Shown here one piece after another: positions 27,044 to 40,792 of a stretch of 64,000 bases of DNA. The translations under genes and the position numbers were made by a program. This DNA comes from Lycocorax pyrrhopterus obiensis (Eukaryota; Chordata; Aves; Passeriformes; Paradisaeidae). Each line of letters starts with the position of its first letter. Positions within the stretch are counted from its first letter, which is position 1. The notes under the pieces were generated by a model. The model saw only the letters and a list, made by a program, of their open reading frames with translations, had not been told where the DNA came from and searched no databases. The DNA lies in the NCBI GenBank assembly GCA_014706295.1, contig JACSVZ010000001.1:45770383-45834382 (forward strand). Direction: 5' to 3'.

Positions 27044-30000
27044 TCTTGAGGACTTTACTATTCCTGACATAGGTTTCATAACAAATTGTAAATGTCTTCT
27101 TGGGCATGAACCCTTAGCAGGGTAAACTGCAGAATTCCAGCATATTTATTTATTTTGCTTCCTAGAAATATTGGTGGTTTGCAGGAAATATAAATTTCAA
27201 TGAAAGGGCACTGTGACTTATTTCTCAGAAGAAAGAAGGTTCGTGTAACTTGGGTTATGCAATACTGTATTTCTTTTTACACATAAATCCATCCATGTTA
27301 TAAACCATGGGGAGAAATACAGTGCCCAAATAAACTTTTTGTCTCCTAGTAGAAATACAGAGACTAAATTCCAGTCCCTTTTACAAAGTAAAAATATTCA
27401 TGCTTTAATCTTTTGGTGAAAATACATAAAATGATGGAAGAAAGAAAGAACATGATGTTCTGGTAGTGAACATGAAACCTATATTGACATGACTTGAAAA
27501 AAATTGAATAGACAAAATTATATTTCAAGATGTGAAGAACTTCAAAGCTGTGTTTTTAATACCTGAAACATAAGTCAACAGTTCTAGGTTAAAGTTGTAA
27601 CATATATTGCATATTGCTGACACTGCAAATTCAAAATGAAAATAATATTTTAAAAAAGTAGCAGTATTGCTGTTCAAGCTTCCTTTTTTATGGTTCCAGT
27701 CTTAATTTTTTCTCACCCCATGACAGAATTGTAAAATCTTGGGGTTTCTTATGCATTTTCACAAATGATGTGTCATCTGCAACAGTATCATGACATTGAA
27801 ACCACAAGTCTTAATCTTGTATATTTACTTTAAATTTATTTTTAGAAGAACAAGAACGGATCTGACCTCAGGACACACTTATTTTTGGGACTGAGTTTCA
27901 GGTTCCTTTTATTTATGGTCCTAAAAATTGGGCATTTCTATCTGTCCCTTGATCTATGTAAGACATCATGCCATTTGTCACTCATTAGTGGGTTGATATA
28001 TCAGAATTATTTGTAGATTATTGGATCTATCAATTCTATTTCAATATCCAGAGATTCAGATTTATCTATAAACCCCGTTCAATTCACAGTGCTTCAGATT
28101 TAAAACTCATTATTCTTCTGAGGAGAAAGGCAGGACTGCATTCTTCATTTTACAATTTTCAAAAGAAAGACATGTAAAATGGGATTCATCCCAGGCTCAT
28201 TTTTTTGTGGCTGAAAGATGAATTGTCTCTTCACAATGTAGATATTTAAAGTAAACCAGATAAACCTGCTCTAAAAAAAAAAGTTTTTCTCTAGCGATTA
28301 TAATGGGTGACCAGGTGATGTAGACACCTTTGTCATAGATTCCTAAAGCTGTATGAGACAGAATCCTCACAAAGAGCTGTCAGGACTTTTCCAAGTTCAC
28401 AGGAAATGTCTTGCAAAGGCAATTCAGTGCAGGTCCCTTGGGTCTCATTTGTAGAAATTCTTTCCTGACTAAAAGAATTGTACTGACGGTCTATAAATAT
28501 AGCATTTATGGGGTTTGGAGGAGAATTACTGAAGGTGTATTGCTGGGAGGTAAAAAGGCTTTCTATGATTTTATGGTTACTTCAATTTAATTATTTCCCA
28601 CATGTAATTATTTTCATACCTCTGATTATGTCATTGGTTTCCTGATTAACTGATCAAATTAATTTCCATACTAATTATTTATAATTTTTACCAGTTGCTT
28701 AAACAATTTCCATTTACTATGTTTCTAAACAACACTGTATGTGAATATCTCTGGTAAGTCTGCATTTGCCTCTCATCCTTTTAATGCAAATAGAGGAAAA
28801 TAAGTTATCAAAATACAAGTGTTAGTCTGGCTTAATTCTGTAGAGATTTTTGATCAAGTGTAATTATTCTTAAGTATGTACACAAAGTTGAAAATAATTC
28901 TAAACAAATATTTAACATCCAATTTGAATGACTGCCCAATGGCCTGGCAGACAAAGAACTAGGACTGTGATTTTGTGAGATGCCTCTTCAAATACAAGGC
29001 ATTTTGGAAGACTGATATTTCATATTACTGGGTGTTTGTTTTTCTTTATAGTACTTCATGTGCTGAACCAAAACTTCAAATATTGAGTATAATATATTAC
29101 AACTTTTGAAAAATAAATTCAGGCAAAATACCTTTTGAGAACACACTACAGCATATATTGCTTCAGTATTATAATCTGAGTTAAACAGTTAAAGCTGGCT
29201 AGATGTATAAAGCTCAACTATAACATTGAGCCTGTCTTAAGTCATGAGACTATTAATCGTGATGACACCCAATACTTTATATTAAAACTTTAAGTGTCTT
29301 AATATCTTTATCCTAAGCTGACTACATCTTTGCAGGGAAGGAATATATATATTCCTATACACACACACACACATATATATATTTATATATGTATGTATGT
29401 GTGTATGAATAAAAATATACGTCTCCAAGCTTTTATAGCTACATATTATAGGTATATCCAAATTTATCTCCTGTCTCTTCATATGCTACATCACTACATT
29501 TCATGTAGCTGTATAATAGGCAATAATTGATTTTAATTTAAGCATTATAAAAAATGGAAAATAGAAAACAAACATTTCTATTGAAAAAAAAATCAATGAC
29601 AAGAAAAAAAACCTGTGGCACAGGAACAGCATAAATAATAGCCATGCTATTAAAAAGACCTGGAGTCTAGGATCATATATTTAAATGAATTTGCCATACC
29701 AGGAGCACATAAATAGTAAATTATTAGGACATATGTATTTATTACAAATGGTGTACTGTTTTCTCCTTTTCACATATTGTTATCCAAACTACCTTTGCAC
29801 TGAATATGTAATCTGTCACATTTTCCTAAGAGGCAAGTCATACATTCATACTTACGATTTAGTAATTGTTTTGACTAATTCAGGCAAGATTAAAACACAA
29901 AACCACACACAGTAATAAGATGAGGCCACACAGAGAAGAAAAATGTATAAGGGATCTATTTCCCTCTCCTTGTGCAGGAGTACACATCTGACTTTTCAGA

Positions 30001-33000
30001 ACAGTTCCCTGGCAAAGGACAGGTGAGGAAAAGGGAGCCAGCCAAAGCTGAAAGGAAGAAACTACACTAAAAGGATGTACATGCTCTTAAAGCCATGACT
30101 TATCTGTGGGCAAATCATCACAGAGTAATTGATACATGAAGATTTATACTTTTCTATTAAATTATCTGAAATTCTCCTCTAGGTGAAAACACACATCAAA
30201 AAATAGGATTTGTGAGCCAATAACCACAAAGTTACTAATGCTTTGGTGGCTGAAGGTGGGCTGCAGTGCACAACCCAGGGACGTTCACACCTTATGTCAG
30301 AGCATTGTCTACGCTTCAGTAGGCAAGGATGTGTAACTTGGAAAAGCAGTTTGAGATGTTTTACAATATTATGCAATGTTATTTGATCTGTATGCATTCA
30401 GCCTTAAAATCTTTGTTTTTGCTTTTCTCATATCTATCAAAATTCCCAGGTCTTTCCTCCACTTACAGAAACAAAATCTTTTATTTTATGCAAAAGAAAA
30501 AATAGTAATAAGGTGTATTTATTTTATGTTTTTATCCAGATCAGATTACTTGAAAGTCAGAATAAGGGACAATAAACATCAAAAATAATAGATGTATAAA
30601 ATATTTGTAAAAAACCCTCTTTATACAAGCACTAGATATATCTATTACTAACAATATAAACTTTGACCAAAAGAATTCCAGTCTTTAAATTTTTTTTATT
30701 CTGTACAAGTGTGTCAGTTGACAAAGGAAATATTTATTTTTCATTTGGAGGAATTTCTAAATACATTCAGTTCTGAATATGTTGCAACATAGTGACAATG
30801 GAGATGACTTAAAACTTTGGAAAAATCGTGTATGATATTCCATTCTATGGACACACACTCCCACTATATACACACAGAGGTTCACACATGCAGAGTGGTA
30901 TTCATGGTAAATTCACTTGGAGTCGATGCTACTAACAAGGGAAATACTGCAATTACTCTCTACAATAATATGTACGTTGAATATTCAGATGTAGTATGTA
31001 TGTTTTGTTCTTAAATTTTCTGTAATTTAAAGATTATAGAGCTATGGAAAACTCTTAAAGCTTTTATGATCACAGAGTATTCTAAGAAAAATAATTTTAG
31101 GAGGATGTTTCTCCTTCATCTGTTTCTCTTCTCTAGTTCCCCATGGTTTAATGATTATTAAATATTTTTAAACTTTTTTTTTTTTATAATCAATGAAAAT
31201 TAATGCAGCGTTAGACTAGAGGGACACTAATTTAAGTGCCCAAATGTAGTTGTCTAACCATCCATCAACATCAGTGAAGAGCTAGGTAAGAAAGCCCTTG
31301 GAGCCCAGAGACTAGTCTGTTGATCAAACGTAGGTGCTTGCCGTAACGTGATACTTCCCTCTAGCCTCTCTTGCCTGAATTGTCTGATTATCCCCTGACG
31401 GTAAAGTAGCCTTTGACATCTCTCAAGGCTGCACATCCTCGCTGTGACAGACTTCCTCTTTCCCTGCTACAAAGAATTTCAACTTCTCTTCTGCCCATAG
31501 AAGAAGCTCAGCAACAACTGTGGAGAAGCTCACTGCTATGAATTTTTTATGATAAAGCTCGCAAAATTTACAGAATTTTTCAGGAAAGATGAGGAATAAT
31601 TGCAGAAAGCCTGAAGAACTGGTCCAGAAAGAAAGATGCAATGACTTGGGCTTGTTTAGATTGAAGATCAGTATGTCCTTCAGGCTGTTGTGGAGAAAGC
31701 AGGAAATAATTGAGATGAAGCAAGAATGACCAGTTCAGCTTTAAATTATTGCTCTGGCCAGTGGCTTGAATGGCTTGAATTTAAGCTTAGTATTACATGT
31801 CTTTTGAATCATCTGAAGTTTTTTGGATGGGTTGAGTTTTAGTCTCTTCACTGATTATACTTACATGTTTTAATGACAACATGTTCTTCAAACAATGTTA
31901 TATTTTCATCAACATTTAAAAACTAACTAAAATGGGTATAAATGATGAATTACATCTGCTGCTTTCTCTCTGTCTGTATGCTTCATCCTTCCTATATTCA
32001 TAACCTCTGTAACAGGATATTCTATTCAATATGTTTCCCAATGCAGCCAGAACGAATATCTTCCCACAGAATATGGGAATATATGCTAGGAACTCACCTG
32101 CTTGTATTGATGTATTCTGGTTCATCACATGCTTTACATGTTATTCTGCCTGTACAGACACAATCTGTCTCTTGAATTATATAATTTAGAAACAGTTGTT
32201 CCATTATTTCAGAGACATTAGTATTGCTAAATAGGTTTTGTCATCTTCTTTAAATCATTTTATGTAAGCATTTGCTGTCAAATGCATGCTTAAGATTTTC
32301 TGAATGATTCTAGCCTACAGAACAACTGTCAGCATCAACAAAGTTATCTGTGCTAAGACACAGATGCCCATATTTAAAGTAAATGTCTTTCTTATTCTGT
32401 GGAATACACAAAAAAAATTTACCACATGTCCCACCTTATTCACTGATGAAAAGTGATGCATTTTTCTCCCCAGGATTCATTGGAATGCTGGTTCTGGTTC
32501 AGAAGTAAAAACTGTATTTTAGTTATGGAAAGAATATATTAATTGCAGTTTTACGTGTGCAGGCACAATAATGACACTTGCAATAGTTTTGCCATAGACA
32601 TTAGGAATTGCTATGGACATTACACGATAATACAGTTAACTTAGAAGTCTAAATTTTACATAAATATGTGTAATATAACATTGAATTAGCACGTATTCCA
32701 TGGCGTATATAAATGAATCTTTTAAACATTATAAGTTTTGTAAGCAGCTATATTTAAATTTCTGGAATCCTCAGCAAAGTTACTAGTAAAACTTCCTTTT
32801 TGATCAGTGTTAATGTTAAAATTGAAAACAGAATAGAGCAAAAGGAAGCTAAATGAGAAAGCTTTCTCATTTACCGCATACTGGCTAAAATTGCACAACA
32901 CATATTTCAGAAAAAGCCATCTAAATTTAAACTAAAGTTCTGAATCTGTACATTAACCTGAATTTGCATTCAAATGACTGAACAAAGGTGAAATATATAT

Positions 33001-34473
33001 GGATTATGGTAGTTAATGATGGTCATTATGTGCATTTAATTTTCACTTCAATATTGTATCTTTTTGTTGTATGCAGCATGTAATAAAATTCCCTCACAGG
33101 ACTTTCATTCTAATAATTTCCAGGCTTTCATGTTGTACTTTTCACTGGTGAGCTTGCAGAAAATGCATAACACATATCAAATATCTCTTTAGAAGTAGGC
33201 ATGACTAGACCATTTTTATTTCATAGCTACATGATGTGATTTGCCTAAGGGGCCTCAAAAAGCCTGAGCCCATTTTGCTCTATCAATCACTGGATGATTG
33301 AATAAAATAGAAAAAAGATTAATTATGGATTAAAATTGGAAATTTGAAATTGAACTAAAGTATTCAGAAAATTTCTGCTCTGGACTCAGTTTTAAAAGAT
33401 TAAATGGCAAAACCATGACAAGGTTGAGTACTTTGCAGGCTGATTTAAATGATAAGGCTTAAACATCTTGTGGGTCTGGAGTCATAATTCGAAATGGATT
33501 AACTGTTTACAACTTAGCTTTTTAGCCTACACAAACTTTGCTGGATATTTTTCAAAGTCAATGAAGAGTGATGAGCCCTCTAGCACATTCTTTAACAGTG
33601 AAATGAGTTAACGCCTACACATTATGCCTTTCTTTTGAAGGCTTATATCTTAATTAACTGAAGTTTAGCCTTTTTTGTCCCCTTGCTCAGCTGGATCTAA
33701 CTCGTGAGCATGCACTGTGGCAATTATGTTTGTTGGTACAGCACACGTAAACTATTAGATGTAAAAAGGAGCACGGGTGCCTCTGTGCTCAGAGATATCC
33801 ATGCAAAGGGATTGAGGACACTGTGTTAGAAACCAAAGGCTCCTACACAGTCCACAAAAAGAGGAAAAGTCCTGAAAGTGGGATCCAGAGTTACCAACAC
33901 ACTGATGTAGCAAAGTGCTGAGGAGCCCATCCGAACCCACATTGGAGATTGACAGTGGAAACAGATACGTGAAGCCACTCTTTCAAAAACTACTGCTATG
34001 ATTTGAAAACGACGTTTTCGCTTCAGTCTCACCTGTGTCACAGAAAATCAATGCTAAAGATGTCTTACTTGCTTTACACACACATTTTCTATCTTTGTAG
34101 AAGTGGCATAGCTTCAAATTCAGAAAGCTTTTATAATTCTAGCACAATTTATTCTCTTCCTGCTATTAAGGAGTAAATAATTTCAAATTATCTGATTAAG
34201 AAGGTAAAATTCAAAATCCAGTAGATGTTTTGGGAAAGGGGGCTGAAGGAGATAGGTTTTATTTCTTTTCTCACAGTCTTTTTGGAAGTTGTTTATATTA
34301 AAATTCATTAGAAAATAGAACCAATACAATGAATTAGTGGAAGAGGGATAGTAAATCAAGATTTTTCATCTCTGCTTGCTTAAATGTCACAATTCTAAGC
34401 TAAAAAGACATTGTATTTCCTTTTCTTGGCCCAGTAAATATTGATATAATCTGCTAACACAACAAGTTTTTTA
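27044..34473. other. Intergenic, no gene or repeat recognised
   Basis: About 7.4 kb of AT-rich sequence. It holds a CA/TA microsatellite at about 29350-29405 and scattered A/T runs. Short open frames show no protein family. The parts near 31250-31620 and 33400-33700 are more sequence-complex and could be conserved non-coding elements, but this is only an impression. Confidence 0.5.
29358..29405. repeat. CA/TA/TG compound microsatellite
   Basis: A CA run is followed by TA units, then TGTA and TG units. Simple sequence. Confidence 0.8.
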
Positions 34474-34872
34474 AGAGAAGGCTGAGAGAATTGGATTTGT
34501 TCAGCCTGGAAAAGAGAAGACTTAGGAGTAACTTAATTCCAGCCATAATGTACCCGAAGGGACCCTTTAAGAAAGGTGGAGAGGTACTTTTTGCAAGGTC
34601 ATGTAGTGATTGGACAAGAGTGAATGGATTCAAACTGAAAGTGTATTTAGGTTATATATTAGGAAAAATCTTTACTGTGAAGGTGGTGAGACAGTGGAAC
34701 AGGTTGCCCAGAGAAGTTGTGGATGCCCCCATTCCTGGAGGTGTTTGAGGCCACGTTGGGTGGAGCTCTGAGCAACCTGGTCTTATGAAAGGTGTCCCTG
34801 CCCACGGCAGGGGGGTTGGAACTGGATGATCTTTAAGCTCCCTTCCAATACAAACCATTCTATATTTCTGTG
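34474..34872 (+). mobile_element. CR1 LINE 3' fragment
   Basis: Starts 'gagaaggctgagagaattgg', continues with the typical CR1 3' text ('cagcctggaaaagagaagac', 'gtgagacagtggaacaggtt', 'ctggaggtgtttgag', 'ttggaactggatgatcttta') and ends in 'ccattctatatttctgtgaa'. It is 400 bases in sense orientation, heavily 5'-truncated. It includes only the last ORF2 codons, corresponding to the open frame 34491-34748, and the 3' UTR. Confidence 0.92.
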
Positions 34873-37071
34873 AAAGTGTTACTACCCTTCCTTTTTCCTA
34901 ACTGACAGCCTCCAGTTTAGTGCTTAAGTGACTGTCATGAGGATGAGAAATGTACATTTGCAATCCTTCATGCATGTAGGGAAACTGAAGCACAGATTTT
35001 CGTTGTACAAAAAGATACTCCAGCCTGTCAGGTTTGTTTAAAGGCATTTCACAGTCTTTCATCAAAAGCATTGTAGAAGTATACAGGTGGCTCAACTACA
35101 TTTTGTGTGTCGTATTATTTCTTAAACTGGGGTTTTCAGGAACAATTGGGCAGGTGCTATGATGTTCAGGATTTCTAACTTGGAAATGTTTAGCAATACT
35201 ATCTGTAAAGTCTTCTTTAGTATAAACTCCTTTCACTTCAGTGACAGATGAGTAGGCATTAAGATTTTAGATGTAGGCACCTACTTCCTGTGTAATTTAA
35301 ATGCTGTGGTATTTCCTCTACTTTCTGTCATTTCAAAATACATGTATAAAACACAGAAATTGCCCAAAAACAGTAGTAAAGTTCTCTTCAAAGCTTTACT
35401 GACCTCTGGTTGAACCTGTTCTGAGTTATTAACAAGACTCTTAAACAGCAAGATCTGTATATACTTTTTTTGACAATTTAGTAGTGCATTCAGTTACTAT
35501 ACCACAATAAAAATATTTGCTGTCAGATCGCTGTTATATTAATACCTTTGCTATTGATAAACTCCTGAATAATGGTGCAAATTGCTAAGATTTGTCAATG
35601 TCAGAGAAGTCCACATTAAAAAAAATACAAAAATAATTCATTTCAGAAAAATCTGCAAAAGGTACAAATACAGTTTTGACATAAGTACATTAAAATAGTA
35701 TCCAGCACAGTCTTTCTGCTGCACACACTCTAAAAGAACATTTCTTTTTCTGATCCATGAGAAATAGGGAAGATTCAATTGTACTTCTTTCTAACCACTG
35801 CTCAGCTACTGCCCTGAGCTGCTTTAACTTCTTCGCATGAGAGACTGGTAGAGCTGTGCTGTGCTGCCCTGGGGCTTCCTGGGGATCAGAAGACATTTCT
35901 GCACCAGCCTGGGCTCCTCATATTTTGACCTCCTGCAGCCATCTCCTACACCACAGAACCAGATGGGTTTCCTGCAAGCAAGGACTTGCTTGCCTGAGGA
36001 AAATGAAGACGGAAAAACATGGGCATTTGAGCCTGATCCAAAGCCTGCTGAACTCAGGTTATGTCCATGTTTTTAGCTTTGGCTGAGCTGTTAAGATTCA
36101 ATCTTGATCTGTCCCTTGTCAGAGAAAGCTGTGTCTGGTTTGAAAGACAGGTATTGCTTTGTACTGCCAACACTGCATGTTCAGAAACCTACTTCTGGAA
36201 GCCACAAAAGAGACAAAAAATACAGATAAAAAAGTAAATGATGCAAAAATTAAGTGATGCATTTATTGTCAACATGGACAAAAAAATTTTCTGTTCTGTA
36301 TAAAAAATATTTTTTTAGTAGCAAAAATATTGACTGCAAGAAGTGAAAATAAGCAATACTTTTATATGGAAATGCAACAGAAAATATGAAGCATTTAGCA
36401 AAAAGAGTATTTCTTACATAACTACGAAAATTGTTCCTGCTTAAAGTTAGGTGTAAATCCTACTTGTTTTCTTCTATACTAACAGCTCCTTGAATAGTCT
36501 GTGATACAGTCAACAAAATAAATCAGATTGTGAACACATTAAGATTAACCACATCTGTTCCTTACCCTAGAAATATTTAATTGATGTTGACAGTCTTGCC
36601 CTGAGTGGTTATAGCTGGAAAAGCAAGGCCGATCTTGGAGCATATCTGCTTTCTATTTTCAAGATGAGTGCATTTAGCTCAAAAAACTCCTATTGCTTAC
36701 ATTGAATTTAAAAGTCAAAATTTTTGCTAAAGAAGCTTTAATGAGAAGTCGTTAATAGAAGTGATTTAATTAAACTCATGTAAGCATGTCCAAACCTTAT
36801 GGAAACTATACCTATATTATTTTACATATTTTATTTAAATTACATTTTTTTTTAAATGAAAACTACAATGATATGCTGGAAAAGTGGCAATCATTTTTAT
36901 GTACCCACACAGATCCTGAAAATTAATATAAAATGATGTAGATTTGATATAACTACCTGGAGGCAGAAAAAAAAAAGGCATTTTGGGCCAAGGCCATGAT
37001 ACTGACATTGTTTAATGAAAAATAATTAATTATAGCTTGGTGCAGTTACTGCACTTCCCAATTTCAGGATG
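34873..37071. other. Intergenic, mostly unrecognised
   Basis: AT-rich, no gene seen. The interval 35830-36100 is richer in G+C and contains 'gcctgatccaaagcctgctg' (36031-36050), which recalls an old amniote DNA-transposon-type repeat but is too short to assign. Confidence 0.5.
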
Positions 37072-37288
37072 AGGAGAGAGCATCAAAGAGGAGCTGTTAT
37101 GGACTGACTGCAGCCCCCATTCCCCATCCTCCTGCACCACACAAGCTCTGCCTTTATCTTGATTCATGAGCTTTTTCATCTTATTCTCTCTGCCTATCCT
37201 GTTGAGGAGGGGGAATAAGAGAACAGCTGAGTGGGTGTGAGGGGCTGGGTGAAGGTCTGGCATCCTTCCAAGGTCAACCCACCATACA
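37072..37288 (+). mobile_element. Fragment of avian ERV LTR (3' part)
   Basis: Contains an LTR-type internal stretch ('gactgcagcccccattcccc') and then the characteristic end region: 'ctttatcttgattcatgagc', 'cctgttgaggagggggaa', 'tggcatcc..aaggtcaaccc', with a terminal CA at 37287-37288. The same end motif closes the LTRs at 55.3-56.2 kb (plus) and 50.6-51.1 kb (minus). The 5' part of the LTR and any internal region are missing. The assignment rests on remembered avian LTR consensus. Confidence 0.65.
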
Positions 37289-40200
37289 GACCACAGCTTA
37301 AATCTAAAAAACCCAAAGACATAACTACGAGTTGCACAAGTGCTAGATTTCAAGCTTGGACTTGAATGTATCTCTGCTTAAATTCTGAATGTATGACAGC
37401 TGAGTGAAGAATCTTGTTTTCCATGGGTATCCATATAGCACTTTCAATTTCAAGACAGACAAACATAAAATCACACAGTGGTGTTATAGGGATATATATC
37501 AGATTAAAACCTGCCTTTCTGGACTGTCTGCTCTGAATGAGCATGTTTAAAACACAGGCACTACTGGCTTCAGCAGACTCAGAAGCTGAATTCAATTTTA
37601 TTCCATTCCACAATGATTCACCACTCCATATTACATTACTACAGAAACAAACCAACCAACCAACCAACAACAAAAAAAAACCCACCAAAAAAACAAAACC
37701 CAAAACCAACAAACCAACAAATAAACAACTATACCAATACAAAAACCCCATTAGATCACTAGAGTTTTTTAGCTGTTACAACTTTGAAACTATACTAGAC
37801 TTCTGAGTTCCTGTTTCCTAAGAGAAAAAAACAAACAAACATTCATTAAGTATCTAGATGTACATTTAAAATACTAGTAAGCAGAACAGCCAGGCAGAGT
37901 AGTATTTTCTCTAATTTGATAACAAGTATGTTACACAGAATTGATAAGAAACTCTTGACCATTAGATAATAAAGCCTTTGGGTTTAGAGGTGGGTCTAAA
38001 AATGCCTGATGTGGAAATTTCTTGTTCTTTCATGTATTTTGCCACGGAGTAGAATACATACTCTGTTTTCAGTGCCCAAGCCCTTTCAAAGTGCTTGAGG
38101 AGTGTTACAGACCTAAAGCAATCCATGAAGACAGGCTGCTGAACTAAGCAGAAATAATTTGCTAGAAGAGAGTGCTGAGAAGAGCTGCAGGTCTTATGCT
38201 TCATTTCTTAAAGAGAGGCACTTCATTCTGGTCTGGAAAAAAGCTTCTCTCTCCATTTGGGATTCATGATCCATCTCCAGACATTAAGGGCCTTTATCAC
38301 ACACAGAAAATTTTCTCAGAAGTTGTGATAGATTTGGTCTTCTTGTCCTTTCTAGTTTGATGGTTGAAGTGCATATTTTGATGCATATTTTGTTGAAATC
38401 CATCTTTTGCCTAAAGGTATTTAACCTGTATAATCTATGAAGTTATAGATAGGATATTTTCTATCTTTGCTCTTACTGTGGTATAGTTTGGATAACACTG
38501 TCATTATTATTGACAATACTTTGAATGAAAATACTGAGTGATTGTCCCTCATTTCAGAAGTCTAAAACAAGCTTCTGTTTCTGTTTGTAGTCTGGTATTC
38601 TCACCTTGAAGTATGTATCCAGTTTCTTTCCTCCAGGAATGCATAAAAGGAAGAGTGGCTTGTTAATATGACTGAGTTAAACAGTAAGCATTTGTAAACT
38701 GATTATGGCACATATTCTTGTGTGCTATGTTTTGAAGCTGTTAGATATTTTTAAGTTTAACATGTGATTTACGTCAAGTCCAATACATTTGGTAATGACT
38801 AACTGAGAATAGTGAGATTAGGAAATAAATGCATAAATGCTTTTTAGAATGCTTTTCAATTTACAGAATGAGGGCCCTGAAGTGCATAAAGACAACTGGC
38901 ATGATGCCCATGCACTGGAGTGATAAGGGTAAAAGTGATAATAATTACCATCGTTAGACGCCAATTCACCAAGATACCTTGATACACTTTGCTTGTACAC
39001 CATGCTGATTTGATGTTGCTATTAAAATAAAAAAAAAAATCTGTTTTAAGAGATACTTGTCCAGAAATATTGTTAAAAGAAACATCTCCTACACTAAAAG
39101 ATTCTTAATTAAACAAGACTTGCATTTAAAAGTGAAAAAAATTCCTAATTAGACATAGTCTAAAACAGTATCATATTATCAAAAAAATTCCTTTTGGTTA
39201 AGTTATTTTTTTGTTTGGTTGGTTGGTTTGTTTGCTTGTTATTTGCTTTTTGTTTGGTTTTTTGCTTTATTATTATATTTTTTTAACAGAATATATCACT
39301 ATTCTCTAGCTATTTTTTCTAATTAAGCACACAAAGTAAAAACTTGTATGAAAAATTAGAGTGTATCTGAAGCAAATACAAACACGTAATGAGATCAGGA
39401 AATATTGTTTGATGCACTGTGTAAGAACTGAAACACCAAAGGTTTGATGCCATTTGACTTTCCAAGCCAGGCAGTACTAAGTCTATGCAACATCTAGTAG
39501 GGTGACCTCAGAAGAGTGCTTAGGGAAATTTTAATCTATCCAAATTTTAAAAAACTCAAAGCTGAATGTCATCTAAGATGATTGCCACAGGCTTCTTTGC
39601 AGACAATGAAAAGAGAAAGATACATTTGCATGGTAGATTTTCTAGTAGTGGAAAAAAGGTGTCTAATATTACCAGAATGATTGCACTCTGTCTTCTTAGA
39701 TTAATGTAATGAAAGCTAGAGATGACTTGACTAGATTTGGTGCCAGATTTTGAAGTGTCAAATACAGCCAAAGACATTCAATAATGTGGTAGTGGGTTGT
39801 TTTGATTTTTTTTTCCTGTTAAAATAAATGTTAGTAAATGCATACAAAGGCAAGATTTTATTTATATGGCAAAATCAGTCTTTAAGTGCTCAAAGATATG
39901 ATATTTCTTCAAATGCTACTTTTCTTGTTAAAAGAATGAAAATTAATTAATAAATACATTTTAATGCCAGTCAAAGTATGGTTTTAATTAAGAAGGCTCC
40001 TTACACTTCAGTTTTCAAATTCAACTTTGAAGCAGCAATGAATTTGTCATCCCAACTCTCTTTTCCGCTCATATATAGTTATAGCCGAGGTCTATATTTT
40101 AGTGATTCTTAAGGATTCTTAAGGCTGTCACATCAAAATGATATCTGTGGAAAGAAGTACCTGTCTAGAGAATCTGTCCTAAGGAAACTTAAGGAACACA

Positions 40201-40452
40201 AGCTGATATGGCCTAATGAGGGACGTTAATGAGTAATTTTCAGCCCCTATTTTAATAAAAAAGAAAAACATTCCTACATATAGGTATTTCTTTTCCTCAA
40301 GAACTTTTTTCATTTAAAGGAAACAAAAACTATTTCCAAAATTCTGTTTGACAAATCATTCTTTTAAGGTTCCTCTGTCATATCTGCTAGAAATGAAGAT
40401 GTGTTGTTATAACACCTTGTCAAAGAGAGATTTATTTTAATATGTTTGGAGT
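37289..40452. other. Intergenic, simple repeats only
   Basis: No gene recognised. It holds a C/A-rich degenerate (CCAA)n tract at about 37647-37730 and a T/G-rich (GGTT/GTTT) tract at about 39205-39265. The rest is unremarkable AT-rich sequence. Confidence 0.5.
37647..37730. repeat. Degenerate CCAA/ACAAA tract
   Basis: Starts as a perfect CCAA run and decays into A- and AC-rich sequence containing almost no G or T. Low-complexity sequence. Confidence 0.8.
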
Positions 40453-40680
40453 GATCATAGAGTCATAGAACATGCTGAGTTGGAAGAGACCCATCAGGAT
40501 CATCAAGTCCAGCTCCTGGCCCTGCACAGGACACTCCAAGAATGACACCTTGTGCCTGAGAGTATTGTCCAAATGCTTCTTGCTCTATGTCAGGCTTTCT
40601 GCTGTGACCTCTTCCCTAAGGAGCCTGTCCCACTGCTCGATGACACTCTGGGTGAAAAACTTTCTCAGGATTCATTTTCA
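40453..40680 (-). mobile_element. CR1 LINE 3' end, minus strand
   Basis: Plus-strand text begins 'catagagtcatagaacatgc' and 'gttggaagagacccatcagg', the reverse complement of a CR1 3' end. It continues with 'ctcctggccctgcacaggac' and 'cccactgctcgatgacactc' and fades near 40680. Antisense orientation, strongly 5'-truncated. Confidence 0.85.
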
Positions 40681-40737
40681 TACTCTTAAAAATTACCTTC
40701 TGGATGAAAGATGATATAGGAAAAATCATTGCTACAA

Positions 40738-40792
40738 ATTTTCTTTAGTGAAAGGTACACATTGCAGATGTGTACCTTTCGCTAAAGAAAAT
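40738..40792. repeat. Near-perfect inverted repeat, 25-bp arms
   Basis: The left arm 40738-40762 and right arm 40768-40792 are reverse complements over 25 bases, with one mismatch that becomes a wobble pair in one strand's RNA. The loop is five bases (TGCAG). The structure lies about 60 bases past the end of a CR1 fragment. It is too short for an ordinary vertebrate microRNA precursor. It could be a template-switch palindrome or a transposon end relic. Confidence 0.9.

Noticed and set aside
34006..34020. Short palindrome GAAAACG-A-CGTTTTC
   Set aside because: Seven-base arms are too short to claim a function, though the CG content is unusual locally.
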